From positions 558,001 through 622,000 of the forward strand of contig OW568875.1 in the NCBI GenBank assembly GCA_938743325.2: a stretch of DNA of 64,000 nucleotides. Reading direction: 5' to 3'. This DNA is from Pycnococcus provasolii. Taxonomy: Eukaryota > Chlorophyta > Pseudoscourfieldiophyceae > Pseudoscourfieldiales > Pycnococcaceae. Shown here one piece after another: positions 21,165-30,339 of this stretch (position 1 is the first letter of the stretch; each line of letters starts with the position of its first letter). The notes beneath the pieces are model-generated. The model had not been told where the DNA came from and made no database searches. It saw only the letters and a list, made by a program, of their open reading frames with translations. The position numbers and the translations under genes were made by a program.

Positions 21165-24068
21165 ATGGAAGGAGGCGGCGCCTTTCTTCATTCCCCCAGG
21201 CCGCCGCCTGGACCTGGACCTGGACCTGGACCCGGACCCGTGGTGGCGCTGACGGACCGAACCGACCGCGCGGGCGCACCGCCGGGGGGCGCAGGCTCAG
21301 CCAAGTACGACGGACTCGTCGCTCCGCCCATATACAGGCAGGCGCGCAAGTTCGCCGCGTCCAGCGATGCAGCCAGCATCCTAAACTTCAGCCCGCGCGC
21401 AAAACAGTCGCAACCTCCGCTAAGAGCTGGACTCGCGGCGCAAGCGTCAGAGCTCGCGGATGGGGAACGTGGCGACCGCCAACACGACGCAGCACTCCTC
21501 GAAAATCCCGCGAAACGGAGAACGGGCCTGCTATCGCGGTGGACAGACCCAACCGGACTTAACGCAAACCGCAGCCCCAGAGCTTTGCCGACGCTCGCAA
21601 ACAAGGAACAGCCGCTACCCACGCTCGTCGAACGCGTCAAGTCCATGCTGAAGTTCAACGCATCGATCAGAGACGGCGTGCGCGAGTCGGAGGCGGCGGT
21701 GCTTGCAGCCGCCACGCAGTCCGGTGGACGCGAGCGGTTCTGGGCGTCTGCCGCAACGGTGCGGCGGGATCCAAAGGCAACGATGAAGACGGACCTACGA
21801 CTCGGAATTGTCGAGGACGACGCGCGCAAGCGCGTCGCAGACGCCGACGCGGACGGAGCGGGGAGTCGCAGCATCGGGGACTTTCTCCTCCCCTCCGCAT
21901 GGGAGCGCGCGCGGTGCTTTAGGCACACCGCCCACTTCGTCGAGCGCGTGCGCAGCGACCTGCGACGAGGTCAGAGCGCGGGCAAGGCGCTCAATCAGCT
22001 TGCCAAATTAGCCGCGCTGGGAGAGGCGCAGCTGGAGGCATCGGAGTCCATCTTCCTCGCGCTTCGCGACGGCGGCGTCGACGGGCCACTGTGCACGCGC
22101 ACGTCGGCCAACCTTCTTGCCGCCGTCGCGATCCTCGTGGAGGTGAATCGCGTGGACGTGCTTCCCGACTACCAGATGGGCATTCACGTGCACGGAGGAC
22201 AACGTGCGAAGTTTGAGGGAAAGCAGACGGAGGTCGTGAATCTAGCGCCGTCTGAGGCACGCATCATAGCAAGCTACGAGTCGCGCAACGCGTACATCTT
22301 CACCGATGCGGACCGCGCCGCGCTTGACATCGGCGGGCGAATGTGCATGGCACTTGAGCCCATGTTCGAATCCCCTCCCGAAGGGCGATTTGGTGAGCGC
22401 AGCTGGGTTGCCGCGCTGGACACCTCCGGAACGTCCAGAGCGCACGCGGTCGAAGACGCGCGAAGGAGACACGAGATGTACGAACCTCCGCGCGATTCGG
22501 CAGTGCAGACGGATGCGCTGGACGGAATGTCGCACGACAGCCTGAACATGTCCGCGCGACGCGCGGTGGAGCGGCACACTGAAATACGCGAAATGGCGCG
22601 TCGGATGAATGACGCGCTCAACGCGGAGGATGCGGAGGCCGTCGAGGCGCTGGTGCACGAGTGCGTGAATGCGGCGGGACGCCTTTGCGGAGCAGACCGC
22701 GCAAGCGTATGGCTGAAGATGGCGAACGGGCGCGAGATATACACGCACGTGCTCACGGGAGTCGTTAGCCAGACGTCGTCATCCGCGGTTGCAGACCAAA
22801 GCCCGAAGAACAGCCCACGCTCAGGAATGGGCGGGCAGGTTCTGCGCCTGCCACTGTACCGCTCAGATGGCCAGCCGAACGGCCTCGTGGGAGAGTGCTG
22901 CACAACTGGCATGCCGATGCTCGTTGCTGACGCACGCGAGCACCACCTCTTCAATGCGGACGTCGACCGCACAAGCGGGTACGTCGCAAAGGCGGTGGCG
23001 TGCCACCCACTCACGTCAGTCACGTCGATCGGTCTTGATGTGCTCATGGCTGGCGGCTCTAGCGATGAGGACGGCACGAAAGGTCGCCAAACGATGATGT
23101 GCATCGGCGCCATTCAGGTTGTGAACAAAAAACCGTCGCCACTGGGATACACGGAATTCACGCCTCGCGACCTGGACGTGCTGGCGGCGTACTCCATATG
23201 TGTTGCCTCCGCAGTGGGCGGATCACGCGTACTCATGCAGCGCAAGCTGCTTCACGGCTTCGCGCTCGCGACATCAAGCTTGGGTCCGGGTTCAGAGCGT
23301 GAGAATGACACGAACGTTGTCACGGCAACGCGGCGCGTGGTGCACGAGCTTGGCAACCTACTTGGCGCGGATCGCACGAGCTTATTTCTAGTCGACGTGA
23401 ACAAGAGATGCCTGTGGGCGCCGCTTACGGGCGGAAAGGTGACGGGAATGAGCCACATCGTTGTTCCACTTGTCGAGGATGGCGCATGGTGCGACCCGAA
23501 GGAGCGCGCGAAAAGCCCGCCTCGCGAGACATTGATGGAGGTTGCGAGCGAGGCTGCCACGGCGAAGGAGCGGCGCAAGGCGGCTGAGGCAAAGGCGGAG
23601 GCTGAGCGCGTCAAGCGTGAACTGATGCGCGCGAAGGAGCTGCGCCGCGGCCTCGCCGCGCACTGCGTGAACGACGGTGTTACGATTCACGTCGACGACG
23701 CACAGCTGGATGAGCGCTTCAACCGGTCTGTGGACGAGCAGACAGGCTACAAAACGCGAAGCATTCTCTGCGTGCCGCTGAGGAGAAGCGGATCGAACCA
23801 GACGTTTGGCGTGCTGCAGTTCGTGAACAAATGCCGTTCCATGCTCGGAGGGCCGGTTTTCACCTCGGATGACGCGTCCGTGGCTGAGGCAATCTCGTCC
23901 GTCGCTGCCACGGTGCTCGAGCGCGCGGAGCTTCGCGAGAAGATGAACAATCAGATTGCCGTTGGCGAAGGTACCGGTCTGACAAGCAAGATGCACGCGT
24001 CATCGGCCGATTCGGCTCCAGCCATTTCCGCCGTTGGACGGCGCAACTCATCCATGTCCGCTCACTAA
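21165..24068 (+). CDS. Tandem GAF-domain protein (cyclic-nucleotide-PDE-like sensor without catalytic domain)
   Basis: A 967-residue single-exon protein. The N-terminus contains a Gly-Pro repeat encoded by a GGACCT hexamer array. About 450 residues of unrecognised, partly helical sequence follow. Two GAF domains are then visible. GAF-A (about 480-710) has CGADRASVWL, GLVGECCTTG, IGAIQVVNKK and FTPRDLDVLAAYS. GAF-B (about 715-930) has GADRTSLFLVD, DERFNRSVDEQTGYKTRSIL and FGVLQFVNK. The second includes an NKFDE-like stretch, as in cyclic-nucleotide-binding GAFs of phosphodiesterases and adenylyl cyclases. No HD-type phosphodiesterase, cyclase or kinase domain follows. A role as a small-molecule sensor or scaffold is therefore inferred. 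GAF-B holds a charged helical insert (AKERRKAAEAKAEAERVKRE). Confidence 0.85.
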   Translation: MEGGGAFLHSPRPPPGPGPGPGPGPVVALTDRTDRAGAPPGGAGSAKYDGLVAPPIYRQARKFAASSDAASILNFSPRAKQSQPPLRAGLAAQASELADGERGDRQHDAALLENPAKRRTGLLSRWTDPTGLNANRSPRALPTLANKEQPLPTLVERVKSMLKFNASIRDGVRESEAAVLAAATQSGGRERFWASAATVRRDPKATMKTDLRLGIVEDDARKRVADADADGAGSRSIGDFLLPSAWERARCFRHTAHFVERVRSDLRRGQSAGKALNQLAKLAALGEAQLEASESIFLALRDGGVDGPLCTRTSANLLAAVAILVEVNRVDVLPDYQMGIHVHGGQRAKFEGKQTEVVNLAPSEARIIASYESRNAYIFTDADRAALDIGGRMCMALEPMFESPPEGRFGERSWVAALDTSGTSRAHAVEDARRRHEMYEPPRDSAVQTDALDGMSHDSLNMSARRAVERHTEIREMARRMNDALNAEDAEAVEALVHECVNAAGRLCGADRASVWLKMANGREIYTHVLTGVVSQTSSSAVADQSPKNSPRSGMGGQVLRLPLYRSDGQPNGLVGECCTTGMPMLVADAREHHLFNADVDRTSGYVAKAVACHPLTSVTSIGLDVLMAGGSSDEDGTKGRQTMMCIGAIQVVNKKPSPLGYTEFTPRDLDVLAAYSICVASAVGGSRVLMQRKLLHGFALATSSLGPGSERENDTNVVTATRRVVHELGNLLGADRTSLFLVDVNKRCLWAPLTGGKVTGMSHIVVPLVEDGAWCDPKERAKSPPRETLMEVASEAATAKERRKAAEAKAEAERVKRELMRAKELRRGLAAHCVNDGVTIHVDDAQLDERFNRSVDEQTGYKTRSILCVPLRRSGSNQTFGVLQFVNKCRSMLGGPVFTSDDASVAEAISSVAATVLERAELREKMNNQIAVGEGTGLTSKMHASSADSAPAISAVGRRNSSMSAH

Positions 24069-24250
24069 ACCACTTGCACAATAACGCCATCATCAAGTCT
24101 AAGGTAGTCTATCAAGTCAGTAGTACATATCTATTTATCACTGTAAAAAAATTCATTCAAGTTATATTTTTAAAACATGCCTCTATAATAAAGTTTAGTC
24201 TAAGAACTCTATGTGTGAGATTTTTCAAGACATTCGATGGTTTTGCGGGA

Positions 24251-24265
24251 AGGGGTTAGGGTTAA
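24251..24265 (+). promoter_or_regulatory. Short telomere-like box GGTTAGGGTTA in EH-protein leader
   Basis: A single and a half TTAGGG unit in sense orientation, about 35-45 bp upstream of the ATG at 24298. It is the shortest member of the leader-associated TTAGGG set in this window. Confidence 0.4.
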
Positions 24266-24297
24266 ATTTTACCAGTCTCTGCCCATTCTCCGTTGCC

Positions 24298-25707
24298 ATG
24301 ACGGATTCGCCCTCCGCGCCCTCCGCGTCTCCGTTCGCGGCTTGGTTCGCGTTGGCGAACGCCGGCGCGCCCTCCGCCGAGCGACTCGCAGGCGCGCAGG
24401 CCGTGTCATTCTTCGCGCGATCCGGCTTGCCGAACGCCACGCTCGCGCTCATATGGGAGTGCGTTGACGTCGGCGCCAAGGGGCACCTCACGCCGCTCGA
24501 GTTTCACGGGGCTATGCACGTAATCGCCTACGCGCAGCGAGCGCCGTTTAACCCGGCGGAGGCGCGCGCCGTCTTTCAGCAGGCACTTCAGGGGGTGCCG
24601 GCGGCAGCCTTGCCTCGCATGGACGGCGTGCCTCCAGCCACGGGAAGTGCACTCACGGCTGTTATTCCAACGCAAGAGGCGCCTCCACAGCAACCGCCGC
24701 AGATTGCACAGGCGTTCGCGTCACCTACAGTGTCTCAACCGGCGTTTTCGCCGCCAACGCAGCAACAACAGCCGCCACCGCCGCCAATGCAGCAGCCACC
24801 GCAGCAGGTAGCACAGCCTGCAGCGTTCACGGCACCAGCAATGCTGCCTTTGCAGCAACAGCAGTCACCAACGCCGCCACTGCAGCAGCCACCGCAGCAG
24901 GTAGCACAGCCCGCAGCGTTCACGGCACCAGCAATGCTGCCTTTGCAGCAACAACAGTCATCGCCGCCGCCGCCGCCGCCACCACCACCACCAAATGACT
25001 TTGCCTCGTCCCCACCACCACCGCTGCCGCCGTCAGCCGTGCCGCCAACGCAGCAGCCGATGAGTGGCATGTCAAGTTGGGAGAAGCCAAAGCCTGAAAC
25101 TATGGCAAGCGCGTACGCGTTCTACGCGCGCTCGGGCGCCGCAGCGAGTGGTGGGTTGCCCTGCGCACAGGTTCCCGGGGCGATTGCGGAATTTATGGCG
25201 TCAGAGAAGCAGGATCCTCCAGATCGTACGCTTATGCGTGACGCTTGGCAGCTGTGCGTCGAGCAGTCGGCGACAGCCGTCCCACTCACGAATTGGCTCC
25301 TTCTCCTGCACGTCATCGTGAGTGCGAGCATGAAGGGTGCCGACTTTCCAGCACTGCAGGCTCGCGGCGTTGTTCCGCTCGAATGGCGGAACGCCATCGA
25401 GCGGTACGTACGCGAGGCTGCCAAGCCTTCTGCGCGAGCTGCAGGCGGCGAGATGCAGGCGTCACGCGCGGCATTGGCTAAGGAGGAGGAGGCGCATGCG
25501 GCGACACGCGAGCAGCTCCAAGCTGCTAACGCGGCTCTGACAGCGACCATGTCGGAGCTCGAGGGAGCGAAGGCGCGTGTGATTCAGCTCGAGGTGGAGC
25601 TGGCGGCGATGAAAGGTGCAGGCGCACGCCTCGACGAGTCCGTGGCGGTTGCAGACTGGGACTTTCGCGACGAGGGCTTCACGGTTGTGAGTGCAGGCGC
25701 GATGTGA
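24298..25707 (+). CDS. EH-domain (Eps15-like) endocytic adaptor
   Basis: 469 residues from MTDSPSAPSA. An EH-like domain lies at about 12-85, with helix pairs and LALIWECVDVGAKGHLTPLEF, the typical EF-hand-like core followed by AMHVIAYA. A second, more divergent EH-like domain lies at about 265-345 (AYAFYARSG; LMRDAWQLCVE). Between them is a Gln/Pro-rich linker containing two 31-residue tandem copies of the QPPQQVAQPAAF type. The C-terminus is a coiled coil (about 380-450) ending in an acidic, aromatic tail. EH domains bind NPF peptides in clathrin-mediated endocytosis and recycling. The calcium ligands look degenerate. The ORF opens further upstream but the extra residues look like leader sequence. 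Confidence 0.75.
   Translation: MTDSPSAPSASPFAAWFALANAGAPSAERLAGAQAVSFFARSGLPNATLALIWECVDVGAKGHLTPLEFHGAMHVIAYAQRAPFNPAEARAVFQQALQGVPAAALPRMDGVPPATGSALTAVIPTQEAPPQQPPQIAQAFASPTVSQPAFSPPTQQQQPPPPPMQQPPQQVAQPAAFTAPAMLPLQQQQSPTPPLQQPPQQVAQPAAFTAPAMLPLQQQQSSPPPPPPPPPPNDFASSPPPPLPPSAVPPTQQPMSGMSSWEKPKPETMASAYAFYARSGAAASGGLPCAQVPGAIAEFMASEKQDPPDRTLMRDAWQLCVEQSATAVPLTNWLLLLHVIVSASMKGADFPALQARGVVPLEWRNAIERYVREAAKPSARAAGGEMQASRAALAKEEEAHAATREQLQAANAALTATMSELEGAKARVIQLEVELAAMKGAGARLDESVAVADWDFRDEGFTVVSAGAM
24791..24960 (+). repeat. 93-bp in-frame tandem duplication in the EH-protein linker
   Basis: A 93-bp (31-codon) unit starts at 24791 and again at 24884. The second copy is nearly complete and differs by a few bases. 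It lengthens the Gln/Pro linker without changing frame. Confidence 0.85.
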
Positions 25708-25940
25708 CGATAAGTGACGACGATACCATGTTGCCGTCGTCAGTTGTGCGAAGAAGCTTTTAGTTGTGAAAAAGAGAGATGTAACTCCAAGATAGTGTTG
25801 TGTTGTGTGAATGGACGACGACGACCGTTGGACAAAGAGTTGGACAAAGAAGGACTCGCGTTCCATTACTGAATGAGCGATCCTTAAAGGTAGCTCTCAA
25901 CCCAAACCCCCGAAAATGTTCGTGATGTTTGCAACGCAAC

Positions 25941-27032
25941 CTACTTGACTTCGATTCCATTTAGATCAAACGCACTGATTATTTCGTCTGAGAAGGACTC
26001 GTCGTCCATGTTGACATCCTCGTCATCGAGCGTGGCGATGTACAGGTCGTAGTACTTTCCAGCCTCCTCGAGATCCCCCAGCTCAGTGTACAGGTCGGCA
26101 ATCACGCCGTACGCGTCGCCAACGCCGATGGAGTCGTGGAGTCTCTCGGAGATTGCTAGCACCTGCTTGAGCTCGACAAGCGCGTCGGCACAGCGGTGCA
26201 GCTGTGCAAGCGCCGCGCCGCGCCCTCGCCTTGCCTTTCGCTCCGCCTTGGGCTGGCTCTCCAAGGCGCTTTTCGCTGCCGGTGAGATGGTGAGAGCAAG
26301 CGCCTCGTCGAAAGCCGCGAGCGCCGCCTCTCCTTTGTCCTCATCCTTGAGCAAGTTCTTGCCTGTTCGCAGGCTGACTAGGAGTTGCTCCGCGAGTTCG
26401 TCCGACGACGCGTCGACGCTCCTGAGCGCCTTTTCGTCCTCCATGCTGTACTGTCCCGTTCGCTTGCTTCGGCTTTGCTGCCTGAGCTGTCTGTTGACTT
26501 CCTGGAGCTTTGCCGCGAGCCTTTCGATTTCCTCCTTTCTATTTTTCGCCGAAATGCCGCTGACGAGCGCGCCGACGAACCCGATGAACTGCCCGAGCAC
26601 GACGAGGTAGACGATCGTCTTGTGGTCCACCTCGAATCCGTCGAAGTTGACGTAGAAGTCGCTGTCAAGTTGCAGGTCCGGGTCGGCGACGAACATCTCC
26701 GCGGAGTTCTGCGCCGCTCGTGCGGCTTCTGCGAGCGGTCCTAACGTGAGTGCACCACCACTCACCAATGCGGTGGGCAGGAGCGTGCGTAAAAGTGCGG
26801 AGCGAGGCCTACAGCCCGCCTCCTCCTGTGCTGCGTGTGATGTGGATGTGGACGAGGCGGCGGATGACGAATCCCCAGAGGATGCATACGTGTTATAAGA
26901 TGGACGGGTCGCAATGTAATGAGAGCGATGATGGCGAGATGAAAGGGACCGAGATCCCTGAAACCCCCGGGAAAGGGAGCGAGCGAGAGTGTTCCTAGAA
27001 GAGAGAGAGAGGGAGGACGACGCTGGCGCCAT
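25941..27032 (-). CDS. FLU-like chloroplast TPR protein (tetrapyrrole pathway regulator)
   Basis: 363 residues from the ATG at 27032. The N-terminus is Ser/Arg-rich, as a plastid transit peptide. It is followed by a hydrophobic stretch ending in Ala-rich LAEAARAA, like a thylakoid transfer signal. Next comes a membrane helix (KTIVYLVVLGQFIGFVGAL), then a coiled coil (KNRKEEIERLAAKLQEVNRQ). C-terminal TPR motifs follow (ALAAFDEALALT; HDSIGVGDAYGVIADLYTEL; DLEEAGKYYDLYI). This order matches FLU/FLP, the membrane-anchored negative regulator that binds glutamyl-tRNA reductase and limits 5-aminolevulinate synthesis in the dark. The FLU assignment rests on architecture and remembered sequence style, so another plastid TPR protein is possible. 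An upstream in-frame extension to 27149 is disregarded. Confidence 0.68.
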   Translation of the reverse strand: MAPASSSLSLSSRNTLARSLSRGFQGSRSLSSRHHRSHYIATRPSYNTYASSGDSSSAASSTSTSHAAQEEAGCRPRSALLRTLLPTALVSGGALTLGPLAEAARAAQNSAEMFVADPDLQLDSDFYVNFDGFEVDHKTIVYLVVLGQFIGFVGALVSGISAKNRKEEIERLAAKLQEVNRQLRQQSRSKRTGQYSMEDEKALRSVDASSDELAEQLLVSLRTGKNLLKDEDKGEAALAAFDEALALTISPAAKSALESQPKAERKARRGRGAALAQLHRCADALVELKQVLAISERLHDSIGVGDAYGVIADLYTELGDLEEAGKYYDLYIATLDDEDVNMDDESFSDEIISAFDLNGIEVK

Positions 27033-28357
27033 GATTCGCTGAGACTGCGGATGAGGATGAAGCGCGTGGAGAGGGACGGGGAATAGGGTAGGCTCCGGGG
27101 AGAGACCCATAGGGGCACGGGGAGGGGGGGCACGGGGTCCCTCCCTCAAAGGGACCCCTGTTATCCGCCGGGTATCTATCTCGCTCAGGTTTCCCTGGGA
27201 CTCCTTTCAGCCTTCTCAGCCTCTCAGACTTTCGGGAGGGGATACCGGATCGCCCCAATCCGATTAATCTCTCTTTTCATCTCTCTTTTCTACTTGCTTT
27301 CATCCGGTTCATGAGTACAGTAGAATTCATGACTTCATGAGTTAATTATTAGGAACACGAATTGATAACCCCTATCGGTTCAAGTGGGGATCCCCTTGCC
27401 TTGATGGATTCGTCTACCTTTATCGTGGTACCTGTACTCTGGACTCTGGAGTCTGGACTCTGGACTCTGGAGTCTCTCCGTAGTTCTTATGTATAATACA
27501 GCACTTAGCCACTTACCTATCATCAGAGCATGAGAGCAAGGGATGCTTGAGAGGCTTCTTGAGAAAGGTGTCTCAACGCTTGTCTCGAGTACCCTGAGAG
27601 AGATCTCTCGAGTGAGACAACAGAGAGAGAGTATGCTGTCTTTTTACTGTCGCTGATCTGATAATCTGACTCAAACCGGTGCAACGACGCTCTTCAACGA
27701 GCCGTGATGTCACTGATGTGAAAAGCGCCTCCTTTGACTGTACAGTATTGCAGGATGTTATGCCGGAACGAATTCAACAATATTGGTTCGCCAGGGGCGG
27801 AATTCCGGAAGGAGGGGGAGGAACGGCCGGGCACTCGCGAGTGACTCTCCAAGCCAGTAGGAAGGCCACCACTCACCAGCCACCAGCCCCGAAGGAGTCG
27901 GGAAACCGGGGGCCATGAGGCGTTGATGGGCCGCATGAGCCTCCCTACGATCGTCCCGTGCTGCAGTCAACGTTCGGAACGGGTTAAGGTAAGTACTATG
28001 TAAGGCCCCGACCGATTATGTATGTACCGATTATGTACTCCTGTAGTGGTAGGAATAGGTCGGAGTAGGTCGGGTCCCGTCGGCCGGCCGACGACACTTT
28101 TGGGGCCGTACCTATACGGGTACCTTACCTTCGACGGGTAACTCTCCATCACGCCATCACATCACGTTGTCAACTCGTCTTCATCATTCTCACCTCTCTG
28201 GTGGCCGTCAACGTCAACGTCACCACACTAGTTCTAAGTGACCAGTCTGCAAGCTTTTCAAAGCTTACCTTATCCTCCACACATATATATATAACTATAT
28301 AGTAAGCGGCTCACTAAGTTACGTCGAAAAGTACCTCTAGTCTATCGTAGTGTATAT
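27033..28357. other. Intergenic region, no gene recognised
   Basis: 1.3 kb between divergent genes. It contains a short tandem repeat of ACTCTGG (27436-27474), GAGA-rich sequence near 27595-27635, and an AT-rich stretch (28282-28305) close to the EF-hand gene start. Small ORFs at 27679-27970 look non-coding. Confidence 0.55.
27436..27474 (+). repeat. Short tandem repeat, ACTCTGG/AGTCTGG units
   Basis: About six 6-7-bp units with alternating first base. It lies in the spacer and is not obviously linked to a gene. Confidence 0.6.
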
Positions 28358-29560
28358 ATGCCAACGTCCATAGGCGCGTCGTCGGTGGGTGGCGCGCTCG
28401 CGCAGGCGTCGCGACGCCGCGAGCTCAAGCACGGCGTCGCGCGCCTCTTCATGAACGCGGTCGGACCCAAGGGGTGCGACAAGGTCACCGAGGAGGGAAT
28501 CAAACACGCGCTCATCAGAAACTACCTGCTGTACGACTTTGACAGGCTTCACGACCAGTTCAGCGAGGCGGACTTCGAAGGCGACGGGTTCCTCGAGGAG
28601 AACGAGGTGCACGCCGCACTCACGGGAAGGTACAAGTACAGAACCTTCAACGACGCGTGGGTCGAACTCGCGTGCGTCCTGCTGCGAACAGATAGCCTGT
28701 ACCTGCCCACGATGGAGGATGGCGTCAAAAAGGCACAGCGAAGGAGCAGCTCCGCACTCGCGACGACGAGCCGATTTAGCACGCCAGCCGTCACGACGAG
28801 AAACGCAACCTGGACGTGGAAGGCGCAGAGCCTTCGCAGTCGAGGGACTTCGCGTGCCGCAACAGCAGAACCACCCGAAGTTCTGCTCGAAGAGGAGGCG
28901 GCGGCTATCGTCGCGCAGAGCATGCGACGACGAGAAAGTAGGCCATTCACGCCAAGCTCGCAGAGACTCAACTGGCCACCGCCGTCGCGTGTGTCCACCG
29001 CGTGCGGGTCGAGAGATATCGCCGTGACGCCCGACGAAAAGCTCGTCGAGCGAGGACCGCAGTCCAGTGGCGATCTCGAAATGGCGGAAAGGCTTGCAGC
29101 ACTGCACGGTGCCCGTCCCACCTCCTCTGCGTCCGAGTCAAAACTCGTCGTCGACTTTCACGCGCAGGCTCGCTTTCAGGCTCTGCGCAACGTCGCGACC
29201 GCCAAGTCGAAAACAACGCAGCATCCGCCGCCGCCGTCGATGCCCGTTGGCATCGAGGTGATCTACCAGCCAGCCAAACCTGGCGCGCCGAGCGGAACGC
29301 GTGTACGCCTCGAGGGCGCGCTGAGGGGTGGACACGCCGCTCCCGCTCGCCGTGCTGCGAACGCCGGATCCTTCATGCCGAGCCGGGCGAAGCTGCCACT
29401 CACGCAGGCGGGTAGGGCGATCCTCCTTCGCAAGGCTTTCTTGAAGGACGTTCCGGTGCCCTTTGAGAAGAACTTTCACCCGCTTCGTGCTGGGACTACG
29501 GACGCGACGACGTACTACTTGGCTTTGGGAGAGCCGTTGAACTTGAAGACGGTGTTTTGA
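28358..29560 (+). CDS. EF-hand protein of unknown function
   Basis: A 400-residue single-exon protein. The N-terminal 110 residues are helical and contain one canonical EF-hand loop, DFEGDGFLEENE (about residues 71-82), with acidic ligands at positions 1, 5 and 12 and Gly at 6. It lies in the context HDQFSEADFEGDG. A partner EF-hand is not obvious; the preceding helix-loop region around 45-60 may be degenerate. The middle is Ser/Arg/Pro-rich and probably disordered. The C-terminal 60 residues (SRAKLPLTQAGRAILLRKAF; EKNFHPLRAGTTDATTYYLA) look conserved but I do not recognise them. A Ca2+-responsive role, perhaps cytoskeletal or ciliary, is only a guess. Confidence 0.65.
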   Translation: MPTSIGASSVGGALAQASRRRELKHGVARLFMNAVGPKGCDKVTEEGIKHALIRNYLLYDFDRLHDQFSEADFEGDGFLEENEVHAALTGRYKYRTFNDAWVELACVLLRTDSLYLPTMEDGVKKAQRRSSSALATTSRFSTPAVTTRNATWTWKAQSLRSRGTSRAATAEPPEVLLEEEAAAIVAQSMRRRESRPFTPSSQRLNWPPPSRVSTACGSRDIAVTPDEKLVERGPQSSGDLEMAERLAALHGARPTSSASESKLVVDFHAQARFQALRNVATAKSKTTQHPPPPSMPVGIEVIYQPAKPGAPSGTRVRLEGALRGGHAAPARRAANAGSFMPSRAKLPLTQAGRAILLRKAFLKDVPVPFEKNFHPLRAGTTDATTYYLALGEPLNLKTVF

Positions 29561-29632
29561 ACAAAAGATTTTTTTTTATCGTTCAAGAAGAAAAAATGTC
29601 TGTGTAAAAAATCGTTCAAAAATTCCAGAGTC

Positions 29633-30306
29633 TCAACCCTGCCTTCTGTCGTCTCCAAACAGCACGCGACTTGACACAAGGCCACACTCGATGCGCTCGT
29701 GCTCCGCCTTCGAGTCGTCGAGCCTGTTCAGGAGCAAATCGCGATTCGCTCGCTCCACCTCGCTTAGCTCGCCACCTCCAGCTCCGCTCTTCATCGACAC
29801 GATGCGACGATGTTCCGCTGAAAAGTGCGCGCCAAGAGAGTCGAACCAACGTAGCGCCTCGAATGCTGGCCACTGGCCCAGAACCTGCAGAATGTAAGCA
29901 ACACCGAGCGCAAAGCCGTCGTCGTACACGCAGACGTCCATCGCGGAGGATGCGGAGATGCCGCCCGCAAGGCTGGCGGCACCATCAGCCGCAGAGCCTG
30001 CGGAAAGCCCGCCCGCGGTTGTGCCCACACGCCAGCGCGAAATTGCTGCACGCGACGCCACCATCGCATCCGCGGCGGACACGCAGAGTGCGGGAACGAG
30101 TGCATAGAAGGATCGGAAGTGCGCATTCGCCTCATTCTCGCGCAATTCCCCCATAAAAGCCTGCGTGAGAAGCTGCAGGTAGTTTGCACCACCGCCGGCA
30201 TCTGAGCTCAGCTCCGCCGCCGCCGCATCGAGAAGACCCGCCGCGTCGACGACGCTCGCGCCAAGTCCCGCGTCCTCAGCCGCCTGCCGAAAAGCGGTGT
30301 CGATGC

Positions 30307-30339
<33 letters not shown>

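Noticed and set aside
22368-22380. tRNA T-arm-like GTTCGAATCCCC
   Set aside because: Lies inside the GAF-protein coding sequence with no acceptor stem or anticodon arm. No tRNA gene is seen elsewhere in the window.
27679-27970. Small ORFs in the FLU/EF-hand spacer
   Set aside because: Overlapping frames on both strands with no family resemblance or start context.
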